Shown here: in pieces, positions 45,513 through 54,072 of the stretch
Layout: each line of letters opens with the position of its first letter
Position numbering within the stretch: the stretch's first letter is position 1
Assembly (NCBI RefSeq): GCF_030378165.1
Contig: NZ_CP119766.1
Coordinates: 992,001-1,056,000, forward strand
Direction: 5' to 3'
Length of the DNA stretch: 64,000 nt
Source: Flavobacterium panacagri
GTDB lineage: Bacteria > Bacteroidota > Bacteroidia > Flavobacteriales > Flavobacteriaceae
Notes under the pieces: generated by a model
Database searches by the model: none
The model's input: only the letters and a program-made list of their open reading frames with translations
What the model was told of the DNA's origin: nothing
Position numbers and translations under genes: made by a program

Positions 45513-46562
45513 ATGAAACTAAAAACCATTTCGTTCTTCCTGCTCTTTTCAATAGCAACTGCGAGTGCTCAAAAAGCTTATCTCATTCATGATTTCATGA
45601 AAGGTTATACTTTGTATTTTATTCAGCAAAAAGCTGGCTCCCAAATAAAAGAATATTACAAACTTACCGAAGATAAGAGCACAAAAATGGTTTTAGAGTT
45701 TGGTGCGAAGGAATTGGCGAAACCACAAACAATCAAAACTGCCAAAGAAGTAACTTTCAAAAGTCTTTCTGACAAGAATATTCAAATTCTAGGCGATGTA
45801 AATTTTGATGGCAAACCTGATATTATTATTCATGAAACACAAATTAATGATGATGATGGCTGTTATTATCCAAGGGCATCATCTCATATTTTTATTAATA
45901 CCGAAAACACATTTACAATTAGTCAAAGTATTAGCGATGTTTATAATGATGCTAATTGTATGCGTGGCGGTTCGTTTGATATCGATGCAAAAAACAAACG
46001 TATTATTACATCGAGTACCTGCGGTGCAGCTTGTCATGGTTGTGAGCATTACAGCGTCTCGGGTAAAGAGGCTAAAATGATTTCCAGCTTTGATGAAGAT
46101 GGATTTGCCCAAGGGCCTTTCTCTAAAATAACAGGTAAGAAATTAGAAAACAACAAATGGGTTTCTTTCAATTCTTTATCTATTTACGAACCAAATTTAG
46201 ATCCGGACAAAATACTTGCTTTTGATACCAAAAATGGCAAAGGGCGTATATTGTTGTTTAAAATAGATACGATCTTATATTATGCTTTTCAACAAAACGA
46301 CGAGTATAAATTTATTTCTTTTGCTCATCCATTCAGTCCTGAAAAAGCCAATAAAGCTACTTTCAAATTCAGAAAACAAAATTCAAGTTATGAACTTGAG
46401 TTTAACAGTGGCAGTATAAAATATCTCGTTTATGAAACGACAAATGGAGTCGGCATTAAAATTAATGTCAACGGAAAAATTTCCGACTGGCAGGGAATGA
46501 CTAAAACTGGAAGTTTAGAAGCATTGGTTAAAAACAAATTTAGTAATGTTATAAAAGAGTAA
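45513..46562 (+). CDS. Secreted protein with D-x-N-x-D-G loop (XAC2610-like, tentative)
   Basis: The protein has 349 residues with a signal peptide (cut near ASA-QK, residue 19). The motif ILGDVNFDGKPDIIIHET (about 91-108) is the clearest D-x-N-x-D-G loop of the island. It is followed by DDGCYYPRASSHIFIN and a Cys-rich stretch CGAACHGCEHY (near 171). The two-domain size is larger than its relatives. The link to periplasmic lysozyme-type inhibitors is inference. Confidence 0.6.
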   Translation: MKLKTISFFLLFSIATASAQKAYLIHDFMKGYTLYFIQQKAGSQIKEYYKLTEDKSTKMVLEFGAKELAKPQTIKTAKEVTFKSLSDKNIQILGDVNFDGKPDIIIHETQINDDDGCYYPRASSHIFINTENTFTISQSISDVYNDANCMRGGSFDIDAKNKRIITSSTCGAACHGCEHYSVSGKEAKMISSFDEDGFAQGPFSKITGKKLENNKWVSFNSLSIYEPNLDPDKILAFDTKNGKGRILLFKIDTILYYAFQQNDEYKFISFAHPFSPEKANKATFKFRKQNSSYELEFNSGSIKYLVYETTNGVGIKINVNGKISDWQGMTKTGSLEALVKNKFSNVIKE

Positions 46563-46664
46563 TTGGTTTTTAAAACAAGAACTAATATTTGTTATGTTTA
46601 CTTACGCTAAACATATAAAAAAGAACATAATATCCCATTTTAAATAAACCCAAAACTAACCAAA

Positions 46665-48098
46665 ATGAACACCGAAAATGTACTTGACCAACCAAAAGAG
46701 GAAACAAACTATTTTTATCACTTTAATTTTTCAAAGTTTAAGGCGATCACTTTTCCTCTGGCAATTATTGCCCTGCTTTTTGTTATTAAACAACTTATCA
46801 TAAATACTTTTTCCGTTTCCAGTGCTGGAGGAGCTGGATTATCAGGTATGTTAATCTCTTTTCGAGGGCCTCAAAATTTACCTTTGTGGGCGAATATTTT
46901 GAATACAATAATCAATGCCCTAATCATAATAATAGCACTTTGCTGGGAAGCTGTTAATGAGAAGAAATTCGATAAAATAAAATACTTTATTTTGTTATGC
47001 CTGCCAGCAATACTATCAGACATCATTTCTACTTTTTCAGACCTTCATGAATCTTATGATAAGAGTTCTTTTTATATAATTTATTTTACTCTAGGTTATT
47101 TGTACCCTTACGCACTATATGGTGCGCTAAGAGGAAAAATACTTTACGGGAAAAAAATCAATTTTTTAGGCTATTTAATAGGAATGTTTACTTCTATAAA
47201 TCTAGATGCTTTATATCAAAAAATAATTTCTATATTAACTTTCCGTGATTTTTACGGCTCTGTTTCGTCTTATGAGATAATATTTTCAAAATTATTTACG
47301 ATACTCTCTTTTTTCTACTTTATGCTTTTATTAGAAGCGGGATTTTCTTTTAAGAGTTTTATAAAAATGCCTGTTACTGCTTTTCTAAGCTATAAAAAAT
47401 TCGTGATACATTTTTCCTTGCTGTTTACTTCATTCCTTGCTGTTCATTTTGTTTTTACAGAACAATTCTCTGTGAATTGGTTCAGTTCTTTGGCACCAAG
47501 TATTTCGAGAACTTACTATGACATCTATACCGTTATTCGCGTCGTTTTTCAAATTGCATTTGTCTATTTATTATTCTCCCAATTACTGCTTTTGCAGTTG
47601 GGCGCTTTACGCAGAAGACCTTTTTGGATTTACCTGGCGAGCTTTATACCTGTAATTAATTTAATTCCGTTATTATTCTTTTTTCGCAAAAATACTCCAT
47701 TGACCCATGCAGAATATTTAGAAATAGAACAAGATGAAAATCAAAGAAAATTATACTTCCAGGCATTTCTTTTGTTTATAATAAGCGTTTATGCATTTTA
47801 CAAATTTATAGGACTTGGCTTAAACCGTCAGGACTTAATTTGCTTAACTGGGATAGTTATTGCATTGTATATTTCTATAATCTATTTTAGAAAAGGTGTT
47901 TGGATAGGTTTTGCCGTATTAGCTCTAGGAACTTTATTCTTTTTCTATCAGGAAATCCCAAGTGGTTTCTATTATTTCTGCGTCTTTTCTTATGGGGCAA
48001 TTGGAATATATAATCTTCATATTGCCATATTTTGGGAATCTCCAGAATGGGTTGAAATTGAAGAGAATATTGAAACAGTAAAAATCGAAGAAGCATAA
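46665..48098 (+). CDS. Large multi-pass membrane protein, function unknown
   Basis: The protein has 477 residues with about eleven or twelve hydrophobic segments spread from residue 27 to 455 and short loops. The acidic C-terminal tail (WVEIEENIETVKIEEA) is probably cytoplasmic. No transporter signature or family was recognised. It is the last gene of the + strand island and ends before a strong terminator. Confidence 0.6.
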   Translation: MNTENVLDQPKEETNYFYHFNFSKFKAITFPLAIIALLFVIKQLIINTFSVSSAGGAGLSGMLISFRGPQNLPLWANILNTIINALIIIIALCWEAVNEKKFDKIKYFILLCLPAILSDIISTFSDLHESYDKSSFYIIYFTLGYLYPYALYGALRGKILYGKKINFLGYLIGMFTSINLDALYQKIISILTFRDFYGSVSSYEIIFSKLFTILSFFYFMLLLEAGFSFKSFIKMPVTAFLSYKKFVIHFSLLFTSFLAVHFVFTEQFSVNWFSSLAPSISRTYYDIYTVIRVVFQIAFVYLLFSQLLLLQLGALRRRPFWIYLASFIPVINLIPLLFFFRKNTPLTHAEYLEIEQDENQRKLYFQAFLLFIISVYAFYKFIGLGLNRQDLICLTGIVIALYISIIYFRKGVWIGFAVLALGTLFFFYQEIPSGFYYFCVFSYGAIGIYNLHIAIFWESPEWVEIEENIETVKIEEA

Positions 48099-48140
48099 AC
48101 ATTATCATCGTAATAAATTCTTACAAAGTATTTTAACCAA

Positions 48141-48170
48141 AAAGAGTCGCAAAATTGCGACTCTTTTTTT
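48141..48170. terminator. Bidirectional intrinsic terminator closing the island
   Basis: The stem agagtcgca / tgcgactct (with flanking A and T runs) has a 4-base loop. It lies between the last island gene and the convergent ferredoxin gene. Confidence 0.85.
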
Positions 48171-48188
48171 TATGTGATTCAAATATTC

Positions 48189-48419
48189 CTAAGTCTCTTT
48201 AACCGTAATAATCTTCACTGGACAAGCTTTTGCTGCTAATTCACAGCTTTCCACAATCGTATGATTTTGGGATTTCAGCGTAAAAAATCCTTTTGCATTT
48301 ACAGAATGAATCAAAACCGATTTCCCATCTTTTTTAGACATTTGAAAATGAACCGGATTCATTTCAACACAATAATTACAGCCGATGCATTTATCTCTTT
48401 GTAAAGTTACAATAACCAT
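48189..48419 (-). CDS. 4Fe-4S ferredoxin-like protein
   Basis: The protein has 76 residues. Three cysteines of one cluster are in CIGCNYC (Cys12, Cys15, Cys18), with the fourth in KACP near residue 66; a further Cys is at ESC. The spacing fits a single-cluster 4Fe-4S ferredoxin of the Fer4_13/Fer4_15 type with a long insert. Its ATG shares one base with the stop of the upstream U32 gene, so expression is coupled. It may supply electrons for that enzyme's iron-sulfur chemistry; this is inferred from gene order. Confidence 0.8.
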   Translation of the reverse strand: MVIVTLQRDKCIGCNYCVEMNPVHFQMSKKDGKSVLIHSVNAKGFFTLKSQNHTIVESCELAAKACPVKIITVKET

Positions 48420-49660
48420 TACGCCTCAACAATTTTATACAGTTTATCAGACATTCTGATTCTGAATGGCAGTTTGAAACTGCAGTCATCGCCTTTTGTT
48501 GCTTTTTCTCCAGCTGCATCGTTTACAAACATCTCATTAATAATCATTTCCTGAGCTCCTGTACTTGGCCCGGTAACTAAAATTTTATCTCCGATTTTAA
48601 TATCATAAGCTTCAATCTTAAACTGCCCAATCTCAGCTTTCGGGAAATAGTGTGTTCCTTTACCCACATAAACCTTCTTCTGAGTTGCTGCAGATCCTGG
48701 AATATCACTCCATTCTCCTAATTCCTGACCTAGATAATATCCCGACCAGAATCCTCGATTGTAAACGGTTTCTAAAGCTTTCATCCAAATTGCCGTTTTT
48801 TCTTTAGAGAAAGTGCCATCGTAATACGCATCAATAGCTTCACGATAGCTTTTGGTTACGGTTGCTACATATTCCGGCGCACGGCCTCTTCCTTCGATTT
48901 TTAAAACTTTAATTCCGGAATCAATAACTTGATCTAAGAAATCCAGCGTACATAAATCTTTAGGCGACATCATGTATTCGTTATCCAATTCGATTTCGAA
49001 ACCAGTTTCCTGATCAATAACGGTATATTTTTTTCGGCAGTTTTGTTTGCAGGCGCCGCGATTCGCAGATGAATTATGCGAATGTAAACTCAAATAACAT
49101 TTCCCCGAAACCGCCATACACAAAGCACCATGTCCAAAAATTTCGATTTCGACTAAATTCCCGTTTGGCCCTTTGATCTGTTCTTTTTCAATTTGATCCG
49201 TAATATTCTTTACTTGGCGTAAGCTTAATTCTCGGCTTAAAACCATTGTATCGGCAAACAAGCTATAGAATTTAATGGTTTCGATATTGGTAACATTCAA
49301 CTGTGTTGAAATATGAACTTCCATTCCGATCGATCTTGCCATAGCAATTACTGCTTGATCCGAAGCAATTACGGCTGTAATATTGGCTTCTTTGGCTTTG
49401 ATCAATAATGTTTTTACAACCGATAAATCATGATCGTAAATAATGGTGTTTAAAGTAAGATAGCTTCGAACATTTTTGGCTCCGCATCGACTGGCAATTT
49501 CTTTTAAATCGTCAATCGTAAAATTCACTGTCGAACGTGCACGCATATTAAGCTGTTCAACTCCAAAATATACGGAATTACAGCCATTATCTAAGGCAGC
49601 CTGAAGCGACTCAAAATCTCCCGCTGGAGACATGAGTTCAATTGTATTGTTAATTGTCAT
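48419..49660 (-). CDS. trhP: U32-family enzyme, TrhP-like tRNA uridine(34) hydroxylation protein
   Basis: The protein has 413 residues from the ATG at 49660; an upstream in-frame ATG at 49696 adds 12 unrelated residues. The TIM-barrel part has ELMSPAGDFESLQAALDNG and YFGVEQLNMRARS, the U32 opening. Four cysteines (181, 188, 204, 208; ALCMAVSGKC...GACKQNC) match the Fe-S/metal-binding set of U32 proteins such as E. coli TrhP (YegQ), which makes 5-hydroxyuridine in tRNA with prephenate as precursor. The last ~85 residues form a beta-barrel C-terminal domain. Other U32 members (RlhA, UbiU) are alternatives. Translationally coupled to the ferredoxin. Confidence 0.75.
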   Translation of the reverse strand: MTINNTIELMSPAGDFESLQAALDNGCNSVYFGVEQLNMRARSTVNFTIDDLKEIASRCGAKNVRSYLTLNTIIYDHDLSVVKTLLIKAKEANITAVIASDQAVIAMARSIGMEVHISTQLNVTNIETIKFYSLFADTMVLSRELSLRQVKNITDQIEKEQIKGPNGNLVEIEIFGHGALCMAVSGKCYLSLHSHNSSANRGACKQNCRKKYTVIDQETGFEIELDNEYMMSPKDLCTLDFLDQVIDSGIKVLKIEGRGRAPEYVATVTKSYREAIDAYYDGTFSKEKTAIWMKALETVYNRGFWSGYYLGQELGEWSDIPGSAATQKKVYVGKGTHYFPKAEIGQFKIEAYDIKIGDKILVTGPSTGAQEMIINEMFVNDAAGEKATKGDDCSFKLPFRIRMSDKLYKIVEA

Positions 49661-49696
49661 TTTTGATTCTATTATTTCAATGAAATGATTTTTCAA

Positions 49697-50249
49697 TCAG
49701 TCATCTAACAATTGACAAAAATAATGTGGGTGTAGATTAGATTCCTATGATTTATATCATAGTTTATATTTTAAAAATTATTCGTAGTGGTATTAATTAT
49801 TGTTGTCGATATCCGTTGTGTTCCTGCGGTTGAAACCGCAGGCTATGTTTTTCTTTGCGCATGTTTTTTCAAATATAGCCCGTGGTTTTAACCACGGGAA
49901 ACGTATCGGATTCAATCCAACAAAATGCATAATCGTTGAGGAAATTCTTTGTGTCCATGCGGTTGAAACCGCAGGCTATGTTTTCTTTGCGTATGTTTTT
50001 CAAATATAAACCGTGATTTAAACCACGGGAAAAGTATAGGATTCAATCCTACAAAATACACAATCGTTGTCGATATACTTCGTGTTCTGTGGTTGAAACC
50101 ACAGGCTATGTTTTCTTTGCGTATGCTTTTTCTTTCGTATGCTTTGTCAAATATAGCCCTTGGTTTCAACCACGGGGAAACGTTTCGTAGTCGACATTCA
50201 TTGCGCCCATGCGGTTGTAACCACGAAAATACATCGTTAAGCCAAGCAA
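49697..50249. repeat. REP-like tandem array of ~130-bp units with paired palindromes
   Basis: This 550-base gap has no gene. From about 49801 to 50230 there are three full units and a partial fourth. In each, a palindrome gcggttgaaaccgc (49826, 49959, 50089 as tgtggttgaaaccaca, and a decayed 50211) is followed by 'aggctatgttttctttgcg' and a second palindrome cgtggttttaaccacg (about 49881, 50011, 50160). Spacings between the first palindromes are 133, 130 and 122 bases. A Y1 transposase gene starts its 3' end right beside the array. Confidence 0.85.
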
Positions 50250-50684
50250 TCATTTATCCCCCAGCCCATGTAGTTTTACAAATCTATCAAATTCATCTTG
50301 CGTATTTTTCATAAGATGATGTTCCTTTTGATTTTTAATGTAATTGTAAACAACATCTAACTGAGATTCACTAACGGAAAAGGCTGCATAGCCTGTTTGC
50401 CAAGCAAATTTTTCAAGGATAAATTCTCCTCTATTCATAAAATGAGAAGAACTTCCTTTAATTTGCTTTACAATGTCTGAGATTGTTTTTTGCGGGTTTT
50501 GTAAAAATAAAACATGCACATGGTCGGGCATTCCATTAATAATTCTAACAGGACATCCAAGTTCAGTTAACTCTAGCCAAATGAAATCGTACAGTTGTTT
50601 CTCAATTGAAAAATCAATTAGTTCCTGACGATTTTTAGTTGCCCAAATAGCATGAATCCATAATTTGGTGAACGATTGTGACAT
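50250..50684 (-). CDS. IS200-like Y1 transposase (possibly RAYT)
   Basis: The protein has 144 residues, complete. The HUH metal motif is His55-Val-His57 (DHVHVLF), and the catalytic tyrosine is Tyr115 in YIKNQ, the Y-x3-Q arrangement; EHH follows. These enzymes cut and rejoin single-stranded DNA at hairpins. No flanking left/right-end IS200 structure was seen, but palindromic repeats lie just downstream, so it may be a domesticated REP-associated transposase that maintains them rather than a mobile insertion sequence. All active residues look intact. Confidence 0.85.
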   Translation of the reverse strand: MSQSFTKLWIHAIWATKNRQELIDFSIEKQLYDFIWLELTELGCPVRIINGMPDHVHVLFLQNPQKTISDIVKQIKGSSSHFMNRGEFILEKFAWQTGYAAFSVSESQLDVVYNYIKNQKEHHLMKNTQDEFDRFVKLHGLGDK

Positions 50685-50790
50685 AAATAAATCAGCATAA
50701 AATTTTTGCTAATTTACAAATTTGAAAAACTAATCCTACAAAAAACAAGTCTATACTTATCACTTTTGATGATAGTATTGTTCCAATGGT

Positions 50791-51252
50791 TTAGCAACCA
50801 CAGTAATAACTAAGAATTATTTTATTTTTAGATTCCCTGATTTCGAAATAACAGCCAGCATCACCCTCTTCTTTCCGCTGATATTTGGTTTTTGACTTAT
50901 TCCAAATATTATCATTTGTTTTGAAAAACCACTCAACAAATTTAATTACTTCACTTTTAGCATAGTTAGAAAAAACGATTTCAACATCTGAACCAGTTTC
51001 AGAACAAGAATCACTTTTCAGTTTGATTCCTGTTTTAAATTCAAATTCTTTAGCACAAAAATCTTTTGATTCATTAAATCGTTTCAAGATACGCTCCGAT
51101 TTTTTACCGAGGTACTTTGTAAAATATTCCTCTTCGGGATTATCTTTATTCTTAAGCTTCTCTATAAAAGCTTTTGTCGGAATCGGTAATTTATTCTGTT
51201 GAGCTGTTACTGAAAAACATGTAAAAAATAAAACTAAAAATATCCTAAACAT
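50791..51252 (-). CDS. Small secreted protein, function unknown
   Basis: The protein has 153 residues from the ATG at 51252, which starts a signal peptide (MFRIFLVLFFTCFSVTAQQ); an upstream ATG adds eight residues. The mature part has several cysteines (CAKEFEF, DSCSETG, GCYFEI, and CGC at the end) that could form disulfides in the periplasm. No family was recognised. It lies 32 bases after trhO on the same strand. Confidence 0.55.
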   Translation of the reverse strand: MFRIFLVLFFTCFSVTAQQNKLPIPTKAFIEKLKNKDNPEEEYFTKYLGKKSERILKRFNESKDFCAKEFEFKTGIKLKSDSCSETGSDVEIVFSNYAKSEVIKFVEWFFKTNDNIWNKSKTKYQRKEEGDAGCYFEIRESKNKIILSYYCGC

Positions 51253-51284
51253 ATACTTTCCGTGATTAATTCTCAATTGATAAA

Positions 51285-52643
51285 CTATTCTAAAATCTTA
51301 TATACTTTATCAGACAATCTTATTCTGAATGGAACCTCAAAAGTAACTTTATCACCAATTTTAGCAGATTGAGTTTCTGCTCCGTTAACAATGATTCTAT
51401 TCAAAACCATTTCCTGATCACCCGTAGTTGGGCCGGAAATTAAGATTTTATCACCGCTGTTTAACTCTTGGTTTTCGATCGTAAACTGACCTACTTGAGC
51501 TTTTACATAATAATGCTCCGCTTTTCCAAGAAGGACTTTCTTTACTTTTATTTTCTGACGAATATCAGCCGGCTTTTGTGCTGTAGCCAATGCAGTTTCT
51601 GGCAATTCTCCTGAATGTTTGAATTTTAAGTTTTCAGATTTTCCTTTTCTGAATACTTTATTTCCAACTTGTTTACCTGTTCTTAAACGAACCTGATCTA
51701 CTAAAGGCATGTGAATTATTTCTAGACATTCTGTAGAACAGCAGTTTTCCATTGCAGCTTTACAATCATCACACTGAATAAACAATAAATGACAGCCATC
51801 ATTTTCGCAATTCGTGTGATTATCGCAAGGTTTTCCGCACTGGTGGCATTGCGAAATAATATCATCAGTAATTCTTTCGCCTAGACGATTATCAAATACG
51901 AAGTTTTTTCCAATAAATTTACTCTCTAAACCTTCTTCTTTCAGTTGTTTAGCGTAATTGATAATCCCGCCTTCCAATTGATAAACGTTTTTAAAACCTT
52001 GATGTTTAAAATAAGCACTCGCCTTTTCACAACGAATTCCTCCAGTACAATACATTACCAGATTTTTATCGTCTTTATGATCTTTAAGCTGTTCGTTGAT
52101 GATTGGTAAACTCTCTCTAAAAGTTTCCACATCCGGAGTAATCGCACCTTTAAAATGTCCCACTTCACTTTCGTAGTGATTTCTAAAATCAACTACAATA
52201 GTGTTTGGATCATCAAGAATTTCGTTGAATTCTTTGGCTTTCAAGTGAACGCCAATATTAGTAACATCAAAAGTTTCGTCATTTAAACCGTCAGCAACAA
52301 TTTTGTGACGCACTTTGATAGTCAATTTTAAAAAGGAATGATCGTCTTGTTCTACGGCAACATTCAATCGTATGTCTTTCATGAAATCATAAGCTTCAAG
52401 AGTTTCTCTAAAAGCTTCAAAATTTTCGGCAGGAACACTCATCTGAGCATTAATTCCTTCATGGGCAACATAAATTCTTCCTAGTGCATCTAGTGCATTC
52501 CAGGCAATGAATAAATCGTTACGAAATTTTTGTGGATCTTGAATTTTGGCATACGCATAGAAAGACAACGTAAGTCGTTGTTTACCGGCATCATCGATCA
52601 TGATGGCTCTTTCTTCTGCGCTCAAAGTGTTATACAGTTGCAT
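51285..52643 (-). CDS. trhO: TrhO-like tRNA uridine(34) hydroxylase (rhodanese domain) with added C-terminal U32-type domain
   Basis: The protein has 452 residues, about 100 more than E. coli TrhO (YceA, 350). Order: N-terminal ferredoxin-like domain (to ~115, HEGINAQMSV), rhodanese domain with catalytic loop CTGGIRC (Cys199), a Cys-rich probable zinc region (~267-305, CHQCGKPC...CDDC...CCSTEC), and a C-terminal domain from about residue 367. That last part (GKAEHYYVKAQVGQFTIE, GDKILISGPTTGDQEM, PFRIRLSDKVYKILE) is homologous to the C-terminal barrel of the U32 protein at 48419. TrhO makes 5-hydroxyuridine at tRNA position 34 using oxygen. The shared tail is not in the E. coli enzyme as I know it. 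Confidence 0.85.
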   Translation of the reverse strand: MQLYNTLSAEERAIMIDDAGKQRLTLSFYAYAKIQDPQKFRNDLFIAWNALDALGRIYVAHEGINAQMSVPAENFEAFRETLEAYDFMKDIRLNVAVEQDDHSFLKLTIKVRHKIVADGLNDETFDVTNIGVHLKAKEFNEILDDPNTIVVDFRNHYESEVGHFKGAITPDVETFRESLPIINEQLKDHKDDKNLVMYCTGGIRCEKASAYFKHQGFKNVYQLEGGIINYAKQLKEEGLESKFIGKNFVFDNRLGERITDDIISQCHQCGKPCDNHTNCENDGCHLLFIQCDDCKAAMENCCSTECLEIIHMPLVDQVRLRTGKQVGNKVFRKGKSENLKFKHSGELPETALATAQKPADIRQKIKVKKVLLGKAEHYYVKAQVGQFTIENQELNSGDKILISGPTTGDQEMVLNRIIVNGAETQSAKIGDKVTFEVPFRIRLSDKVYKILE

Positions 52644-52908
52644 GCTATAAACAGTTTTAAGTTAAGAATAAATAAAATACGAATCTATAAATGGAATAAA
52701 TTCGGGTGCAAAGGTAAATCTTTCTTTTCAATTTCAAAAACAATAAAAGGCTTGATTTTTATAACGATATAAGCGATAAAGTTCATTTAAACTCAAGTTA
52801 GAGGTTAGATTTCTTAATTGCAACAAAATTGCACTAACAAAAAATAAACACTGTTTATCAATACCTTATAAAATTTATGTACATTTATGTGGTACAATTT
52901 TAACATTT

Positions 52909-54069
52909 ATGATTATGAATGCTTTAAAACTACCAAAACCAATTCTTCCCCTCTTCTTTCTTTTAACTTTATTTACTTCCTGCAAAAAAGAACAACCCAA
53001 GACACCACCGCCGATGCAGGCTCCTTTTGTTACGGTCAAAAGTGAAGATGTCCCCATTTACAAAGATTTTGCGGGACAGACTTTTGGAGATTTAGACATT
53101 GAATTAATCGCAAGAGTCGATGGTATTTTAACAGGCATTCATTTCAAAGAAGGTCAGAGAGTCAAAAAAGGCCAGCTTTTATATACCATCGACCCGTTAG
53201 AATATGATACCAAAGTAGAGCAGGTTCGCGGACAAGTTGCGGGCGCTCAAAGTAATTTGGTAAATGCCGAAGAAGAATTAAAGAGAATTCGTCCTCTTGC
53301 TGATATGAATGCAGTCAGTAAACGTGAGTTAGATGCGGCTGTAGCCAAAGACAAAGCGGCGCGATCAAACTTAAACAGTGTTCAAGCCAGTTTAAGAAAT
53401 CAGCAGATTGAACGAAGCTACTGCGATATTCGATCTCCTATTGATGGTGTAATCGGACTTTCGAATGCCCGTTTAGGCGATTATATTACCCGAATAGGAA
53501 ATGATGCAAAACTCAATACCGTTTCCAAACTAGAAAAAGTCAGAGTGCAATTTACAGTCAGCGAATCTGATTATTTACGATATCAAAAGCAGGTCAAAGC
53601 CGGAGAACGTATTACTGATCTTGCTTTAATACTTTCTGACGGAAGTACCCATTCTGAAAAAGGAAGCCTCAATTTCTCCGATACCAAAATAGACCCAACA
53701 ACCGGAACTGTAACTATCGAAGCCCAGTTTCCAAACCCAGACGGTACTTTACGTTCTGGACAATTCGCAAAAGTTCGTGTTTTACTGCGAACTCAAAAAG
53801 ATGCTATCGTTATTCCTCAAAAAGCCGTAACCGAAATTCAGGGGCTTTTTCAGGTTTCTATTATCGATGCTAAAAATACTATTCAAACCCGAATGGTGGA
53901 AGTCGGACAAAAAATTGGTGTCGACTGGATTATTACCAAAGGTTTAAAACCCGACGAAAAAGTCGCTATTATTGGCAATCAGTTTATTCAGCCCGGATCA
54001 ACTGTTGTTCCAGTTCCTTATGTAGCCGACAAAGATAAAAAGCAGATTGCATCATCTCTAAACAACTAG
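52909..54069 (+). CDS. RND efflux periplasmic adaptor (membrane fusion lipoprotein)
   Basis: This is the adaptor of a tripartite RND drug or toxic-compound pump. The protein has 386 residues, with an in-frame ATG two codons in as an alternative start. Lipobox LFTS-Cys25. Biotinyl-lipoyl-like half motifs (ARVDGILTGIHFKEGQRVKKGQLLYTIDPL and the later SPIDGVIGLSNARLGDYI) flank a coiled-coil hairpin (residues ~95-160), then the beta-barrel and membrane-proximal domains. Typical AcrA/MexA layout. The permease follows after three bases. Confidence 0.9.
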   Translation: MIMNALKLPKPILPLFFLLTLFTSCKKEQPKTPPPMQAPFVTVKSEDVPIYKDFAGQTFGDLDIELIARVDGILTGIHFKEGQRVKKGQLLYTIDPLEYDTKVEQVRGQVAGAQSNLVNAEEELKRIRPLADMNAVSKRELDAAVAKDKAARSNLNSVQASLRNQQIERSYCDIRSPIDGVIGLSNARLGDYITRIGNDAKLNTVSKLEKVRVQFTVSESDYLRYQKQVKAGERITDLALILSDGSTHSEKGSLNFSDTKIDPTTGTVTIEAQFPNPDGTLRSGQFAKVRVLLRTQKDAIVIPQKAVTEIQGLFQVSIIDAKNTIQTRMVEVGQKIGVDWIITKGLKPDEKVAIIGNQFIQPGSTVVPVPYVADKDKKQIASSLNN

Positions 54070-54072
54070 ATT

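Noticed and set aside
23101..48098. Prophage or integrative element
   Set aside because: No integrase, capsid, tail, terminase, mobilisation or tra genes, no flanking tRNA and no long direct repeats at the ends.
49801..50230. Possible CRISPR array
   Set aside because: Units are ~130 bp with two palindromes each and conserved interiors; there are no short unique spacers and no cas genes nearby.
49912..50253. 113-codon minus-strand frame in the palindromic array
   Set aside because: Its translation only mirrors the tandem repeat units (repeated GFNHR/RFQPHG patterns), so it is an artefact of the array.
51285..52643. Misassembly joining TrhO to the U32 tail
   Set aside because: The tail is in frame, differs from the U32 tail at many positions at protein level, and ends in its own stop; it is a diverged domain, not a copied piece.
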